Notes: generated by a model not told the origin, from the sequence alone. A DNA stretch of 46,084 bases from Gracilaria vermiculophylla (GCA_019155205.2 JAHNZQ020000016.1:2283514-2329597), one strand, 5' to 3'; positions 27,701 to 38,900 are shown, numbered from the stretch's first letter. Translations and numbers: made by a program.

Positions 27701-28268
27701 ATCGCAACACGAACGGAAGGGCGACGTTAATTTCTGTACGTGATATTAATCGGTTTCCCTTGCATGCACGGCAATTTGGTTTGTGAAGAAGAATCTATCC
27801 AGCACAGCAAGGCTCGTACTGCTTCACTGCGACCATACTAATGTGTGAATCGTTAACTATGAATTGACAAATTTTCGATTTCAGGGGGATTATGCAAACC
27901 TCGTGATTTCTGCTTGAGATTGATTTTGAGTAAAACATTGCACACGTTGGGAAATTAATACGCAATTTGATTCGGAAACTATCTCATTTTTCGCCTGGAG
28001 AGCCTCTTTGCAAAATACCAAAAGCATCCGGTACAACACCCCCCGTCTAGCTCATTTTGGACCAGAAGTACAATTACCACTTGGCCTTCTGGTCCAATGA
28101 AAGCCAATTAATACAGGCCAAGGCGCTGTATTTCCGAGGTGACAATCAAAATGGGCCCTCCGAGGATCCATTCTGATCGCCAAACCGGCTTGCAAACCTC
28201 CTCCGATCAAAAGCAGCCACGAATGCACTCTAGAGTGTATCTGACCAGCGACCTCATTTGAGGTCAAA
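27701..28268. other. Intergenic leading into transposon block
   Basis: No gene recognised. At the right edge, GACCTCATTTGAGGTC (28250-28265) and TGAGGTCAAATGACCTCA (28259-28276) form overlapping palindromes directly at the tip of the next transposon. Confidence 0.4.
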
Positions 28269-28750
28269 TGACCTCATATGTGTAACAATCCATATCAATA
28301 ATACGCAATGGCTCAAATGTTCGACGAAAGTTATGGCCATTTCAATGTCATAAACCACTTTTCCCGTCGAAAACCAAAGTTGTAGAAATTTCCGCTAGCT
28401 TTTCTTTGATTCTACTTTGACGCCAATTGAGCAGTAAACACCAGAGATAGGGAGCAATTACTATCGTCTTCATTTATTACGTACGCCAAGCACTCCCACC
28501 TGAGAAGTACTCCTCTCGCTTTTTTACGTCGTTTCGGTAATAGCGGTCTAACTCATTTTTCACAATGTACGCCTCCCGAGTTCGCTCCTGCGCAGATGGT
28601 ATTTCTGACAATGAACAAACAGTCAAACGAAATCACGAATTGCCAAGCAGTCTTTCACTCATTGCTCGTATTGTGGCAACTGACACTGACTCTTTCCTGA
28701 GCTTGAAACAAGTCCACTCAGTATCAGTAGATAAACGTCTGACCATGACG

Positions 28751-29883
28751 CTATCTGTGTAACCAGCACGAAACCGAAAGATTTTGATATGTCGAAAGCT
28801 TGAAGATACTTGGGACTGTGAAGAACTTCTTCAGAAACTCTTTCCAATTTACCCAGTTAACCTCATTTGCACAAAATGCACTGTGCGTAGAAGAACTTTC
28901 ATCTATTTTCCTCATCATGTCCCGCGGACCGAAGGTATCAAATTGCTTGAGACGTCGCTTTATTAATCCAAAGGTGGCGTCGCATCGAATTTTAGTATGA
29001 CCGGCAACCAGAAACCACAAGTATATCTCTTCTTCATAGCCCTGACAAATTCATCACAAACGATACCACACCATGTACCTATTCTTATTCTGACCGCTAC
29101 AGTTATCGGCGTGGAGGTCCAACTTCTTATGTAGCCTTGTCACAGAGTTCCCACTTTGATGGTTGCCGATATCGTGATGAAGCATTGATGCAACCTCGTT
29201 GCAGGTCTTATGATTCGGCCAGTGCCTCTCTGGAAGGCCATACACATAGCGTGATTGAAAACTGCTGCTACATATACCGTAGATGTCAAACTTCAGTCCA
29301 GTCACGAAATGAAGTTGTCTTGGTTACCGTAATAAATTTGGCAACAACACGTTCTCGGCGAAGCCAAAAATTAGATGAATAGGTGAGGTAGAGGGCGANN
29401 NNNNNNNNNNNNNNNNNNNNNNNNNNNNNNNNNNNNNNNNNNNNNNNNNNNNNNNNNNNNNNNNNNNNNNNNNNNNNNNNNNNNNNNNNNNNNNNNNNTA
29501 AGCTCGAGGTCTCGTTCTGTAAGGAAGTACAGGGCGAGGGGGCGTGTTGATAGTTCAAATGGTGAACTGTGCGCCCTGTGTCACAAGAGAGTATAGCGCA
29601 AATAGCTCATCTGTTTTCTAACAGTGTTGACATTGCTTTTTAAGTTGCGACGCTTAGCCTTTCTACGCTGCGCCCGGTCGCTATCCAACTGCATAAGTTC
29701 ATTCGGCGGCCCTTTTGCTGCTGTCAAGCAAAACATCATACTGCGAACATTGTTAACTCTCTCGTCTTCGTCAAGAGCAGTGAATGTTTCTGCAACTGAT
29801 ATCATGTCATCATTAATGCATTTTGGTTTGCAAATGCAGTGCACTCGCATGCGGTCAAAGTGCTGAAATGCAGTCCTTTTCAC
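28751..29883 (-). pseudogene. Transposase-like gene with ADNCSGQNKN and GHTK motifs
   Basis: Minus strand. From 29883 to 29581 lies a 100-codon segment with CICKPKCINDD and a basic RAQRRKAKRR tract. After the gap, 29305-29054 encodes LHADNCSGQNKNRYMVWY and ends in a stop. From 29020, WFLVAGHTKIRCDATFGLIK and then RRLKQFDTF follow. The pair 'ADNC.GQNKN...W' and 'GHTK...D..FG.IKR' is the hallmark of an RNase H-like domain found in many eukaryotic transposon proteins. Acidic residues in ADN and the downstream D/F segment are kept, but stops and a frame change separate the blocks, and the assembly gap hides the middle. Dead gene. Confidence 0.62.
29399..29498. other. Assembly gap (100 N)
   Basis: Exactly 100 undetermined bases inside the transposon. 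The true missing length is unknown. Confidence 1.
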
Positions 29884-30490
29884 TACCTACGTAGAGAGTT
29901 CGGTACCTTGCGCGTTGTCAATTGGGATCGTGTTTTGTGTGACACTGATTATGTCATCTGGCGGCAAATTGTCTTAAGGAGGTAGACGCTTCTGTGAGCG
30001 CAGATGCTGAAGATCCTCCGCGATTAGCTCCTCAATGTCCACACTTTGATCGTTTGTAAAGAATGGAAGACAAATCATGATTGTGAGAGCGAGAGGGTGT
30101 GAGAAAGTGTATACGGACGCTCAAAAGACTTGAAAGACGTTTTTGCCCGTCTTCCCGGCATTTTCGGAAAAAACGCTCTGGGTCAGATCTGAAGTTTCTA
30201 CCTACAATATCTCGGTATCCAGACGTCTTTTTAATGCGAGAGTTGTGTCTTTAGAAAGCTATAAGAGTATAGTTTCTTGACACGTACATAACTTTAAAAG
30301 TTGAAAATGTGCCATTGCGTACTAATGATATGGATTGCTACACATATGAGGTCAATTTTAGATACTTTGTAATTATGTGAAAACACTAAAACTTTTCCCA
30401 AATTTTTTTGTTCTGATATTCTTACCATCTTGTCGACGCCCGCAGCACTGAGCTGATTCCATCACAATTAAGAAGGAATTGTAACTGGTA

Positions 30491-31770
30491 CAGTGCGTTT
30501 CAAAAACATATTACCCCTCAAAAGTGAGCCAAAACTGTACTGTAGGCTAGATTTTGCACATTGTCTATGCAGAATCGTTTCAAAAAGATATGTACACCTT
30601 CTTCTTTCTAGTAAAAATGGTTCGAGGCCCGCCACTTTCCGAGCAAGAACAGCTTCTAATCGTTAAATTGAACGCCGAGAAGCAATCTAACAGTGCTATC
30701 GCTAAAAAATTAAAGCGTTCTAGAGTCACAATTGCGACTCTTCTCAAAAACCCGACTCTATATGGCTTAAAACGATCTCCGGGACGCCCGAAGAAGCTCA
30801 GCCTAGCAGACAAAAGAAGAATTAAAAGGGAGTTGTGTAAAGGAAAAGTATCGTGCAAAAAAATAGAAATAAATCTCAGTCTCAACGTTTCTAACTCAAC
30901 TATATGGAGGGAGATAAACAGCACAAATTTATTTAAATATAAAAAAATGAAGAAAACTTTCTTTCTCCAGGACCATCTTAAGCAAAACCGAATTGATTGG
31001 TGTGCGAGAAAAGCCTACTGGAAAAAAGAATGGGAAAATGTTATTTTTACTGATGAAAACAAGTTCAACTTGGATGGACCAGATTGCTAAAAATTTTATT
31101 GGCACGATCTTCGTAAGAAACGTCATGAATTTTATACCAGGCACTCTGGTGGAGGCTTTGTAATGGTCTGGGCGGGCATTTCTAAAACAGGTCTAACGAA
31201 AATTGCATTTATTGAAACAAACATGAATGGAGAAAAATATCAAGAAGTTCTATACAACTATTTGCTACCTTTTAGTTTATGTTTCCATGAAGAAAATTTC
31301 ATTTTTCAACAGGATAATACGCCTGTACACACTGCATCTTTAATCAAAAATTGGCTACAGGAGTCTGAGGTATCTGTTTTAGATTGGCCGGCGCGCTCAC
31401 CAGATTTGAACCCAATTGAAAACGTTTTGGGGACTGCTGGCGAGGATGGTTTATGCGCATGGAAGGCAAATTCAGACAGTTTTTGAACCCAAAAACTGTA
31501 TTAAAAATTGCTGGAAATCTATAACAGTTTCAAGTGTAGTAAAATAATTCATTTCGATGCGAAAACGTTGCATCAGCGTTATGCAGCAGAAAGGATGCAA
31601 AATAAACAATTGAGCGTCGCGCAGTAAAGATTTGTTATTGATGATCATATGTTTTTGGAACGTTTTTTTGACATTACTTTTTTCTAAAACCTATTATTGT
31701 AGGCGTACAGTGTACATTTGTTCGTTTTTTTGAGATTTCACAGCATTTCGTATGTTTTTGAAACATTCTG
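30491..31770 (+). mobile_element. Tc1/mariner element with IR/DR ends and TA duplication
   Basis: The element starts CAGTGCGTTTCAAAAACATA at 30491 and ends with the inverted TATGTTTTTGAAACATTCTG at 31770. TA dinucleotides sit at 30489-30490 and 31771-31772, the expected target-site duplication. A second, inner copy of the GTTTCAAAAA core lies at 30577-30590, and its inverted partner at 31648-31661, giving the IR/DR arrangement known from Sleeping Beauty-like elements. The total is 1280 bp, typical of the superfamily. It encodes one broken transposase. Confidence 0.85.
30617..31620 (+). pseudogene. Broken DD34E Tc1/mariner transposase
   Basis: ATG at 30617. The N-terminal helix-turn-helix pair (LSEQEQLLIVKLNAEKQSNS, AIAKKLKRSRVTI) is followed by the GRPKK linker and a second DNA-binding motif. 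Catalytic motifs are VIFTDENKF (first Asp), QQDNTPVHT (second Asp) and DLNPIENV (Glu) with 34 residues between the second Asp and Glu. An in-frame stop at about 31087 interrupts the core at DGPDC-stop-KFYWHDLRKK. A frameshift near 31430 leaves the C-terminal part (GLLARMVYAHGRQ, CIKNCWKSI) in another frame, with one further stop. Non-functional as it stands. Confidence 0.88.
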
Positions 31771-32408
31771 TACATCAATCAGAGCCATCAACAACATTCG
31801 TGAACTAGGATATTGTCAACAAATCTTCGCAAAACTGCTGGAACAATTGTCAACAGCCACACTCGCCTGGTTACCAGTGATGCGGAATGTAAACGCTACT
31901 ATAAGTCTTCGTAGAAGTTCACAATGTTCAGAGAAATAGTTCAAAATGTTGATTTTTGCAGAATCACCAATCCATTTCTCACATTCTTGGCGGCAAACTT
32001 CAATTTACCCAATCGTGAGAAAGAGGCTACTCTACGTCTGTCCAGTTTCAAACTCGGTACCGGTGTTGGCGGGACCCCGCTTGATACAGAAAAAAAAAAT
32101 CATGTGGTAGATCCGAGAAACGTCTAAACTGCTGTAGATGAAGCTATTGTGACACCACCGAATACGCGAAAATGCAAGAGCACCGAGATGACAAAACTCA
32201 GCATACACCCTGCCACTCAACTATTGCTCATGGTTGTAAATGGGAAAACTGTACGTCGTTGAGTGCCCTGAATGGTTGTATGTAAATGCATCAGAGTAAT
32301 GTTAATGGCCCAGCAGGAGTTTTTATCTCACCCCGTCACGCTCCGTCAAGAATGAGTGCATTGGATTTCTCTTTCTGGGTGTCTCTTATGCATCACTAGC
32401 AACCTATC
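31771..32408. other. AT-rich spacer, possible N-terminal relic of the piggyBac gene
   Basis: No gene supported. A short frame at 31924-32127 could be the decayed N-terminus of the element that follows, but no motif confirms this. Confidence 0.25.
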
Positions 32409-33880
32409 GTGAGCAGAAAAAATATTCGACTAGAAAGTAAAGGCGTCCGGAGGACATCTGGAGGGGAGGTCCTCAAAAGTTTCAGAGTTCTTATTTTAAC
32501 GACCCGTATGCAGTTTACGAATAGACGAGATCTTTGGAGAATTGAGCCTTTTTCGAATTTCAATCCACAACCTAACATTGGGCTTGGTATTTTACGAAAG
32601 ATATTTGAATTGTTTAGAAGTTGCATATGTTCTACTAGAAATGGTGTGCCTGAAAAGCAAGGAATCGTAAAATGGTACTTCATAGCCGATTTTGTGAAGG
32701 CGAGCAATAATCATCGCCGTTCTTTTGTTATGCCATCATATGCTTTATGTGTTGATGAAAGATTCTTACGGTTGTGCGGATTAGGATGTCATTGGATTGA
32801 AGTGGGGCTTCCATATCATACAGCATTGGATAGAAAGCCCAGAAATGGCCTTTACATGAAAGCTGTTTATTATGGATGTAGTGATATAATGCTGAACATT
32901 GAACTCAATATGGGTGCCAATAATCCGGAACAGGATTTCGATTCCAATAGTGCTCATGGAACGGCTCTTCTATTCCGTTTAGAACATCTGTGGTTTGAAT
33001 CAGATCGTTTGGTATGCGTTTGTTTTTATTTGAATCCGTTAACACCACTATAGCACTCAAAGAAAAAGAGTTTAGATTTAGTGGAGTAATCAAAAAATGC
33101 TTCTTGGAAATTTTCTACGCAAGACTTATCCAAAATCACTTTAAGGAGCAGAGGCGACTTTATATCTACGATTTCGAAATGAAGCGTCCCTAATAAAGAC
33201 ATAATGGCCTTAGAGTGGATGGTTTGAGACAGAAAGTATTTTATTTCAACCTCGGGCACAGTTAATGCAGGTACTTTTATTGTTGGGGAGAAATGGAAAG
33301 GAGAGGGGATTATTTCTAAGAAATTGGAATTTCAGGTTGCTATTTCTGTTATTTGTAAAGAATATTACAAATCATGTTCAACAATCGATCGCCATAACAG
33401 ATGCCGACGAGATTACTTAAATCTTGAAAAGAAAACAGAAGTGAAAGAGTGGTCATTTCGAGTCCGTTGCTCCCTTTCAGAAATTTGCATTATGGATTCA
33501 TGGAAACTGTATAAATCATAAAATGGAAACAGAACCGTTAAAATTACACACCAGTTCTATTGTGAGCTGTCTCGTGAATTACTAAAACATAGTTGGGACA
33601 CTACTGGTTTAATGAACACAAATAAAACGGAAAATGAAAATACTTCTGAAAAGCCAATGCTTGCTGGCACTGGCTTGCATTTAATGCAAACCAATAGAAG
33701 AAAAAAAAGAATGATTACAAAATCCTTATATCAAGGACGATGCAATCGTTGCAGAAGTAACACGAAAACGAAACTTTATGTTCTGAATGTCATTCAAGGA
33801 AAAAAAAGTTTTTTATGTCACACTGGTACTTAACAAGATTGTTTTATGAAAGACATTGAGGAGTACTACGGTTTAGGGAA
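32409..33880 (+). pseudogene. piggyBac-like transposase fossil
   Basis: Three open segments (to 33053, 33324-33521, 33612-33833) lie in one frame, separated by stops. The gap 33054-33175 reads on in another frame (TTIALKEKEFRFSGVIKKCF). Segment 1 contains SYALCVDERF with the first catalytic Asp near 32754, then LDRKPRNGLYMKAVYYGCSD, the piggyBac 'DE...KPhxxGxKxw' block. The third segment pattern STIDRHNRCRRDYLNLEK then WSFRVRCSLSEICIMDSWKL matches the end of the RNase H core. QGRCNRCRSNTKTKLYVLN and FLCHTGT look like the C-terminal cysteine-rich DNA-binding finger. Several stops and at least two frameshifts show it is dead. The TTAA-flanked ends were not identified. Confidence 0.65.
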
Positions 33881-35320
33881 GCGTCTCATCTAAAAGAAAT
33901 GTGAACAACGTTGACAACATTCGAATTTTTAAGTAAAATTCTGTATTGCAATGCAAGTTTTGAGCAGAAGTTCTTCTACCTTAAGCCCCCTTCTAATTCA
34001 ATCCGCGTTATTTGCACTTGCTAGATTATTTAAAATCTATTACGAAACTGCCCTTTTAATAGACGTCACGTTATTCTATCTGCTGTTCGATTACGTCTTG
34101 AAAACGGTCTGAGAGTTTAAATATTTTTAGAATTAGTCGAGCTCCCGAAGGAGTTTTTGAGTTTTGAGAAACTCAGCCAGCTTCGAACTCAAGATTTCTT
34201 GCTCGCATGAAGTCTGATGAACATGGAGCTCCTGTGATACTTTGTGGCCTATCCTAAATATATTTGTTGTTTACAAGCAATCCTGGAGAACACGTTTTGA
34301 AATATAAGTTTTCTAATGTATTGTCCTACGGGTCAAATTCTAATGTTTTATTTTTAATTTTGCGTGATGGTGCGTTGACCTCCTTTCAGGTCAATTTGAC
34401 GTCATATGAGGTCAGCGCACCGGTCAGGTAGACCCTAGAAGAGGAGGGCAAATGGTACGTTAAATGGGGACGGCAGCACCGCAATGACTGTAGGCACAGA
34501 ATGACCGGTACGCTTTTGTCAATAGATTGATAGTGCCGGATGCCGCAGTTTTATGTTAGTGAGACCTATTCGGTTAGCTTGGTGACCTACCAATACACAA
34601 TGAAAATCACAAGGGTTGAGAAGTAGCAAGAAGGTTCTTAGCTTTATTGAGTAGTAGTGTAGCAGCTCGCTCATCTCCCTACGTGTAGTGCAGAACTCCG
34701 GCGCCCTGCGAACCATCCATCTGGCTACAATGCCAACAATGATGGCTCCTGGCACACAGTTAAATATAGCTTGCCGGCATCAATTAAAATCTATCAGTTC
34801 TACTTAGTCACTACTTATTAGATTTGAAATATACCGGAAGAGTATTCCAGAGCTTGAGGTGGCTCGCTCACAGTATTAAAATGATTGCGTGTCACCTTTG
34901 AATTTTTTATTCTCCAGATTAGTTTCACCAAACTCCTGAAAGTTTAAACGGCTTCCATCGGTTTTTTTGAAAACCGTTTTAAGCAAGGCACGTCATTGTA
35001 TGTTGTTTTTCATTATTGACGTGGGTAATTTTTTCTTCCGAAACAGGCCAATTGACGGCCAATATTTCTTGTAGATCTATTTTTATGCCTAAAAACTATA
35101 TATATTAGGAGCCGATTATTGATACGCTAAAAGACAGAAAACGTATGCTAAAAAAAAGAACAAAGGTGTTCCGCATTTTCTCACATTTTAGCATAATACA
35201 TTTTTACTCTTCACACATCTAAAGATACCAAAAATATTTTGGGATCTTTTCTTCATCGCATTATTTCAATACGGGATGGGAAATTTACATTGCATTCTTT
35301 CCATAAATAAGAAAGGTGAA
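33881..35320. other. AT-rich transposon-derived spacer
   Basis: No gene recognised. At 34385-34417, GACCTCCTTTCAGGTCAA then a TGACGTCATATG-type stretch repeats, with a few changes, the palindromic cluster at 28250-28282. It sits inside a larger inverted repeat (GGTGCGTTGACCTC and GAGGTCAGCGCACC). The rest looks like unannotatable relics. Confidence 0.35.
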
Positions 35321-35744
35321 GTCTGTTTCAAAAGTATAGGACAACTGGCATTTTGATGCAAATCATCAATTTTAGTACTGTAAGTCTATGCACAAACCAG
35401 TTTTTGAAAAATGTGAAGTTGAAAAATTGTTTCACAATGATAGGACACTTTACTTCAAACGGTCATTATCTCTTGTTCAATAATTGATTTTTGTCCCTCT
35501 ATGCTGGATTACACTAATGCAACGCTTTGGCATTGAATCTATGTAAGGATATATAGTTGAACTATTGATAGTTTTCCAGCAATTTTCAAAACAAGTTTTT
35601 AAATCAAAAACTGTATTAAACTGCCTGCCATGGCCATAACGCATCCTAGCCAATAAACCCCAGACGTTTTCAATAGGGTTTAAATCCGGCGATCGCGCTG
35701 GCCACTGCATGATACTCATGCTTAGCTCAGAAAACCAATCTTTC
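35320..35744 (-). pseudogene. Second Tc1/mariner transposase, C-terminal fragment
   Basis: Minus-strand residues KDWFSELSMSIMQW, PARSPDLNPIENVWGLLARM and MPKRCISVIQHRGTKINY are the Glu-motif and C-terminus of the same transposase family as at 30617. The upstream part is cut off exactly where the retrotransposon LTR starts (35745), so the N-terminal half should lie beyond the right end of the window. The terminal repeat core GTTTCAAAAGTATAGG (35325-35340) recurs as GTTTCACAATGATAGG (35429-35444), again an IR/DR-like pair, spaced 104 bp. Confidence 0.75.
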
Positions 35745-36297
35745 TGTGGTATTGTCAGCCCTCCTCTCGAGGTTATAAAGCACAACGTCCGTTAGGAGTT
35801 TTTCTTGACTCCAAAGGCGCGTGTTCCTAAAGGTGGTCTCCGGCATCCGCTGTCGCGAGCCGGGGGAGTTCTTGAAGGGGATCCGAAAACACCAAGCGGA
35901 GGGGGAGGTTCACTGGGCGGACAATGCTCCTACAGGCGCTGCTATGATGCGACCTGGGGATCGGCGGCTTAGAAACCTGCGTGGATCGCCGAGAGACTCC
36001 AACCGGAAAAGTAGAAGAAGACTCAAGGGTGCTTATCTTTACTTCCCCAGAGGTGGAGCTCAACCGGCAGATTAAGTATCAAGCCGGGAGCCCACCTCGG
36101 CAGGTCTCACTACTGTGCTAGTTACCTGCATAAATTATCTAAAATAAATAATAATTCTACCGTGCCTCAAGGATACTATAGCGCACGCGGGCGGGATTAT
36201 GCACCACGTGGCCCAGCTAATAAAATACGAGCCCTCCTTAGGAACATTATACCATAAGGCCCAACCACCCTATTTCTCTAGGAGCCACTGTACTACA
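35745..36297 (-). repeat. 3' LTR of the chromovirus
   Basis: On the minus strand it begins TGTAGTACAG at 36297 and ends TACCACA at 35745. That gives 553 bp with TG...CA ends and a short imperfect terminal inverted repeat (TGTAGTA/TACCACA). The part at 35745-35957 matches 45635-45848 in the right LTR. The part at 36066-36297 matches, inverted, the sequence from 45849 to the window end. Confidence 0.82.
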
Positions 36298-36299
36298 TA

Positions 36300-36310
36300 C
36301 CCCCTTTCCT
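36300..36310 (-). promoter_or_regulatory. Polypurine tract
   Basis: On the minus strand AGGAAAGGGGG lies two bases before the start of the 3' LTR, the position where plus-strand DNA synthesis is primed in LTR retrotransposons. It confirms the minus orientation of the element. Confidence 0.7.
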
Positions 36311-36803
36311 AAATTACACCACGTTCTCGAGGTGCATCTTTCGATTCCTTGATCCCCGGGGTGGCTCCTATAGGTGTGGAGACAAGTACGGCCTCCAGCG
36401 GTTTTCCCGTTCTCTTCTTCAGGCGTTCTTCCCTTTTTCCATGCTCCTGCGTGGCGTATTGCCGCGGGCTCGCGTTTCATCCCTTGCGGCGTTTGTGTGC
36501 CCTGCTCCTTCTTAAACCGGCTGCGTCTGCTCCTTCTTGGTGTCACCCGTCGGTGCTGCTGCGCCAGTTAGCAACGCGAGTGTTCGCGTCTTCCGGCATA
36601 CCGTACGTTGTGCAAGCGCACAACTTCCGTGGACGGAGTGTGGGTCAGTCCCGTGGGGATACCGACCACCTGGAGGCGCTCGCCACTCCGACTCCTTCGA
36701 GGCTACTTCTTTTGGAAACACCCGCTTCCTCGCGTCCGCTCATTCAATCTCCGTGAAGGTGCCAGACTCATAATTCTCGCGTCCGCACCTCCGTGGTTCT
36801 CCG

Positions 36804-38900
36804 ATGGATATGAATGCGCGCCTCGCGATGGTGGTCCATGACTTGCCTGAATCCGGTCGCCCGGCTTCTACTGCAATTCCACGATGGGGGCGTGACGCGC
36901 TTACCTCCTCGGTGGTGCATATAACTACGAATCGTTCCCCAAGTGGTGTCCGATCTCGCTCGCCAGGTGCTACCACGCGTTTGGCTGCCATCCACCCGGC
37001 TTCGTACACCTTCGGCATGTCTTCTTCGACTCCGGCGCCTACATCTCCCTCAAATCCTGAGGTGTACCACACCTCAACCGGTGCACCGTTCCGTTTAGGA
37101 GAACATTTCGATCATAGCGCCACGCGGGTGTTCGTCCCGTTCCACGATAGGCGCGTCAGTCTCCCATGTCCTGTGGAGGATTACATTCACCACTTCGGCC
37201 CGTACCTTCAGGTGATGCGATTCCGCGCCGTACCGGAGATTGCGTGGAACGACCACAAGTGGAACCGCGTCGATGCATATCACGCCCACTGGCTTCATAC
37301 TCCGGTACATGGTGACAACGCTCCAACCACGGTGGGACACTGCGACACTCCATACCTGAGCTGCGCTGAGGAACGAGAGATCCAGGCGCGACTCTAGGTA
37401 CTGCTCCACAAAGAGAGCTCGCACCAGAGAGCGGGGCGAATCGGAAGCATTACCGACGGGCGCTCTGCCCTCACGGTGTTGCCCTTCGATCCCCCATACG
37501 ATCGCCTCTACTGGCTCAATCGGAATCGATGGGGGACGCACCTTGCAGACGAAACCCGCGTACACACCACTTTCGGGTACTTCTATGGGTGGCATAACAC
37601 GGAATTCCATTATATGCCCTCCGAGCAACGGCCGAAGTACTACCTTAAGGTGAACGACTCCTGTAGGGATCACTGGGTTTCCCCACACCTCTGTGTGGCG
37701 ACGCCGACGACCTTTGCGTATCATACCTCTGAGGGCCTGAGTCCCCATGACTCCGTGGGGCAGTTCTTCCTGCTGGTTGCCTCGACGCAGTTCGCGGTCG
37801 GCATCTTGATGTCGTATCTCCAAGCAGCGGACAAAGACGTAATCTTCTATACCCCATGCCGGGACGGCCACCTCTTCTGGGACTCGTCACATCATCCGAC
37901 CGCCGGGCGTTCGGTCCCCTTGTCGGCGTCCATTATACGGGTCCTGCGCTCCTTTTTCATCCAAAACCTGGTTAAGGGCACCGCATAAAGTGAGTCCGAG
38001 GCAGTGACGCTATTGGATTACAACCTCCAGGTGGCGTGGAATGACACGCTGTGGTTCCTCTGGTACGGCAACGGCAAGGAAAAGCTCCACCCCATTGTGA
38101 GGGGTCCGAATGGAGACGATGACGGTCGAGCATACCCCGCCTTTTCCCGTCTGGCACCATCTCGGGTTCCCCAGGTGCCACGGCTTCCAGTACCCGACTA
38201 CAACCCCTTGATGGAGATCCTGGCATATGATGCGCCCCGTCGGTTACCGGCTCCATCTCAGGATATGGGCACACCTCCTGCGGTGTTACCTCCGCGGCCC
38301 GCCGCAGTACCGAGTGCTCCCGCAGTGGTAGCCGCCTTGTCTCCTGTGGAAGAGGACGAGATTGCTCCCTTCCTGTTACCTTCGGCCCCAGTGGTGCAAC
38401 CCCAACTGCGGAGCGTCCCAGCGCCTATTCCTCAGCCTCGCCTGCGTAGCGTTCTAGTTCCCGCACCGCCGTCATCTCCGGTGTCACCGAATCCGTCCTT
38501 GGCATTGCCGACCTCCACTGCGGAACCCGCGGAGTCCCGTCGGGGAGCCCCTGTCCCAGCTGGTCTGCCGTCCGCGGCTCCTTCCGTGGCGGTTGTTGCG
38601 CCGTCAACGGAGGTGGCCGAATCGGGTGCACCGTCGGGAGGAGTCTCCTCTAGGGCTCTGGAGGTTGCCTTCCAGGAGTTGGTGCAGGCGTGTCTGGTGA
38701 CAGGCCGTCCGGTTCCGGTTTCTCCTATAGAGGCTCTGCGCGAAGCGCGTCCTGGGGTCGTAGAGCTCGAAAAGGCCCGGACAGACCGAGCCTCGATGGC
38801 GGCCCTCAAGGAAGGCCTGTCGGAGTTCTTTGATAGCCAAGCGCTCACGGCAAAAGCGCGCTTCGAAGCGGAGTATTCAAGGCGATTCGGTGACCTGTAG
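36804..38900 (+). CDS. Antisense ORF of the chromovirus, unknown protein, two in-frame stops
   Basis: A single plus-strand frame of about 699 codons from the ATG at 36804 (alternative ATG 37017) to the TAG ending at 38900. It is broken only by TAG at 37395-37397 and TAA at 37986-37988. It lies wholly inside the retrotransposon, opposite in sense to gag-pol. No family is recognised. Codons 1-70 are basic and Ser/Pro-rich. The middle (37080-38130) is globular-looking, rich in His, Trp and Tyr (YDRLYWLNRNRWGTHLADET, HTTFGYFYGWHNTEFHY). 38140-38640 is Pro/Val-rich linker. The end (ALEVAFQELVQACLVTGRP, MAALKEGLSEFFDSQAL) looks helical. Minus-strand frames also run through parts of this region but lack protein-like composition. 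It could be a captured gene or an accessory ORF; the stops suggest this copy is dead. Confidence 0.5.

Larger units (their letters stand above)
28269..30354 (-). mobile_element. DNA transposon with long terminal inverted repeats (degenerate)
   Basis: The left end TGACCTCATATGTGTAACAA (from 28269) and the reverse complement of the right end TGACCTCATATGTGTAGCAA (from 30354) match at about 45 of the first 50 bases. Weaker similarity continues to about 90 bases. The inside carries minus-strand remnants of a transposase-like protein (separate entry) and a 100-N gap. I could not find a clear target-site duplication. The family of the domain (often annotated DUF7869-like) is associated with mobile elements. 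Assignment to a named superfamily is not possible by eye. Confidence 0.7.

Noticed and set aside
37095..37871. Minus-strand 258-codon frame opposite the antisense ORF
   Set aside because: It lies in sense with pol and is uninterrupted, but it has no pol, env or other recognisable motif. The plus-strand frame is longer and continues through two stops in one phase. I kept this only as a caveat.
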